Positions 5,659 through 6,823 of a DNA stretch of 6,823 bases are shown here, piece after piece. Position 1 is the first letter of the stretch; each line of letters opens with the position of its first letter. The notes below the pieces were generated by a model. The model did no database searches, was not told the DNA's origin, and saw only the letters and a program-made list of their open reading frames with translations. Origin of the DNA: Deltaproteobacteria bacterium (GTDB lineage: Bacteria; Desulfobacterota; JAENJC01); contig JACQYJ010000041.1 of assembly GCA_016208525.1 (NCBI GenBank), positions 1 to 6,823 of the forward strand. Direction: 5' to 3'. The position numbers were made by a program, and so were the translations under genes.

Positions 5659-6150
5659 CTATGTCTTTGAACTCTGGACTTTGAATTTATAACTGTTCAA
5701 ATGACATATAGCCACGGCCAAGGCGTCCGCTGCATCGGCCTGGGCGACCTCAGGGAGATTCAGCAATACTTTTGTCATCTTCTGGACCTGGTCCTTTGAG
5801 GCCTTTCCGTATCCCACCACTGCGCTCTTGACCTCCATCGGCGTATATTCAAAAACCTCTTTGCCTGCATTCACTGCGGACAGTATTGCGGCCCCTCTGG
5901 CCTGTCCGAGTTTAAGGGCGCTGCCGGCATTCATGGAAAAGAAGATGTTTTCTATGGACACCGCCTCAGGATCATACTTCAGTATGACCTCCTGAAGCCC
6001 TGAGTATATCTCCTTTAGTCTCAGATATAGTAGAGTTTTAGAGGTGGTGACGATGCAGCCGTTGTCTACATGAACCAGCCTGTTCCCCTGTTGCTCAACG
6101 ATACCATACCCGGTAATGTTGCTGCCGGGGTCTATACCGAGGACTCTCAT
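5659..6150 (-). CDS. ruvC: Crossover junction endodeoxyribonuclease RuvC
   Basis: Holliday-junction resolvase; as a dimer it nicks four-way junctions moved by RuvAB during recombinational repair, in the cytoplasm. The protein has 163 residues, slightly shorter than the E. coli enzyme (173). It starts MRVLGIDPGSNITGYG with catalytic D7. E67 lies in SIENIFF, and D139 and D142 in QADAADALAVAICH, completing the acidic quartet of the RNase H-like fold. GKASKDQVQKM (115-125) matches the conserved basic segment. The tail FKVQSSKT is encoded by low-complexity AT-rich sequence and looks like a non-conserved extension. The gene lies 79 bp downstream of yebC in the same direction, a common pairing. ruvA and ruvB, often next, are absent here; the following sequence is repeat debris. 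The Shine-Dalgarno is weak (AGG about 9 nt upstream). Confidence 0.96.
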   Translation of the reverse strand: MRVLGIDPGSNITGYGIVEQQGNRLVHVDNGCIVTTSKTLLYLRLKEIYSGLQEVILKYDPEAVSIENIFFSMNAGSALKLGQARGAAILSAVNAGKEVFEYTPMEVKSAVVGYGKASKDQVQKMTKVLLNLPEVAQADAADALAVAICHLNSYKFKVQSSKT

Positions 6151-6164
6151 AGTCTATAGCCTGC

Positions 6165-6223
6165 GGGGACAGTCCCTGTTCTACGACTGCATTTCATTTC
6201 GTCCGTAAATAGGGACAGTCCCC
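6165..6223. repeat. Paired GGGACAGTCCC palindromes between yebC and ruvC
   Basis: GGGGACAGTCCCT (6165-6177) and AGGGACAGTCCCC (6211-6223) are each near-perfect palindromes around GGGAC-x-GTCCC. They are inverted copies of each other except at the central base. They can form two small hairpins or one longer one with a 33-nt loop. No T-run follows on either strand. They occupy most of the 79-bp gap in an otherwise probable yebC-ruvC operon and look REP-like. Confidence 0.6.
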
Positions 6224-6229
6224 TCCTCA

Positions 6230-6823
6230 TTATCCTAATGCCGCTTCTGCTTCAGCAGAAAGGTTGAAGTTCGCATATACCTTCTGCACATCGTCGTTGT
6301 CCTCAAGGGCGTCCACAAGCCTCAGCATCTGCTCCGCCTCCCTGGGGCCAAGTTCTATATAGTTCTGCGGGAGTTTAGTTATCTCCGCCATTGTGTATTT
6401 GAACCCCTTTCCGTCAAAGACTGCCTTTATCTTTTCAAAGTCCGAGGCAGCAGTTATGACCTCAAAAGAACCGTCATCTTCTCTGATATCCTCTGCTCCT
6501 GCATCAAGGCCGACTTCCATGAGCCTGTCTTCAGTGACAGAACCCTTCTCAAACACAAAGTATCCCTTTATTTCAAATATCCACCCCACACTTCCGGACT
6601 CGCCCATATTACCATTGTTTTTGCCGAATATATGCCTGATCTCAGCCACAGTCCTGTTCCTGTTGTCTGTCATAGCGTCAACAAGGATAGCAACGCCGCC
6701 AGGGCCGTAACCCTCGTAATTTATCTCCTCGTAACTCACCCCTTCTAACTCGCCGGCGCCCTTCTTTATCGCCCTGTCTATATTGTCCTTGGGCATGCTT
6801 ATCGCCCTGGCGGCATCGACAGC
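6230..6823 (-). CDS. yebC: YebC/PmpR (TACO1) family protein, N-terminus beyond the window
   Basis: About 197 C-terminal residues are present of a protein normally near 245-250. The frame stays open to the right edge (AVDAARAISMPKDNIDRAIK), matching the family's A-x-x-x-AR-x-x-MPKDNI-x-RAIKKG. The ATG at 6796 is therefore an internal methionine (MPKDNI), not the start. Conserved blocks follow: YEGYGPGGVAILVDAMTDNR, VAEIRHIFGKNNGNMGESGS-VGWIF, and ALEDNDDVQKVYANF near the C-terminus. Members have been described as transcriptional regulators, and more recently as ribosome-associated translation factors that relieve stalling at polyproline stretches. It is the upstream partner of ruvC, an arrangement widespread in bacteria. 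The sequence looks intact. Confidence 0.95.
   Translation of the reverse strand, partial: AVDAARAISMPKDNIDRAIKKGAGELEGVSYEEINYEGYGPGGVAILVDAMTDNRNRTVAEIRHIFGKNNGNMGESGSVGWIFEIKGYFVFEKGSVTEDRLMEVGLDAGAEDIREDDGSFEVITAASDFEKIKAVFDGKGFKYTMAEITKLPQNYIELGPREAEQMLRLVDALEDNDDVQKVYANFNLSAEAEAALG

Overview
The window looks like a piece of a Gram-negative bacterial chromosome. It has an envelope-spanning RND efflux operon, a RuvC/YebC pair of the kind found in many Desulfobacterota and Nitrospirota, and several families of short palindromic repeats that I associate with such environmental genomes. The phylum is a guess from these impressions and cannot be fixed from the sequence alone.

Left part (1-4800, all genes on the minus strand): an efflux operon read right to left, in the order MarR-family regulator, periplasmic membrane fusion protein (MFP), RND inner-membrane permease, and the first 28 codons of a probable TolC-type outer-membrane factor that runs off the window. 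A near-consensus promoter (TTGACA, 16 bp, TATAAT) and a perfect 11-bp-arm dyad lie over the marR start, which suggests autorepression. The permease is damaged. Its first 53 codons end at a TGA, and the rest continues in another frame after a loss of about 240 bp from the first porter subdomain. At its other end it has no stop before the outer-membrane-factor start, so the two read as one frame up to the window edge. Between MFP and permease sits a fold-back element of about 297 bp (2914-3210), an imperfect inverted repeat along most of its length.

Middle (4800-5658): a repeat-rich strip between two gene clusters. It holds four small hairpins, two of which share the loop AGGA with unrelated stems. 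Next come tandem copies of a unit containing GAACCGTCCCCTTTACTTC, then a coiled-coil/transmembrane gene on the plus strand that has lost its 5' end. An inverted copy of the repeat core follows, and then about 65 bp resembling the extreme 5' end of a group II intron. The strip looks like a site where mobile debris has accumulated.

Right part (5659-6823, minus strand): ruvC, the Holliday-junction resolvase with all four catalytic acidic residues, preceded by yebC, a TACO1/YebC-family protein cut by the window edge. Between them are two near-identical GGGACAGTCCC palindromes in inverted arrangement. ruvA and ruvB, often next in this cluster, are not downstream of ruvC.

I see no tRNA, rRNA, CRISPR array or intact transposase. 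I do not see a convincing new multi-gene system. The best leads are the broken and possibly fused efflux pump, the fold-back element, the loop-conserved hairpins and the group II intron stub.
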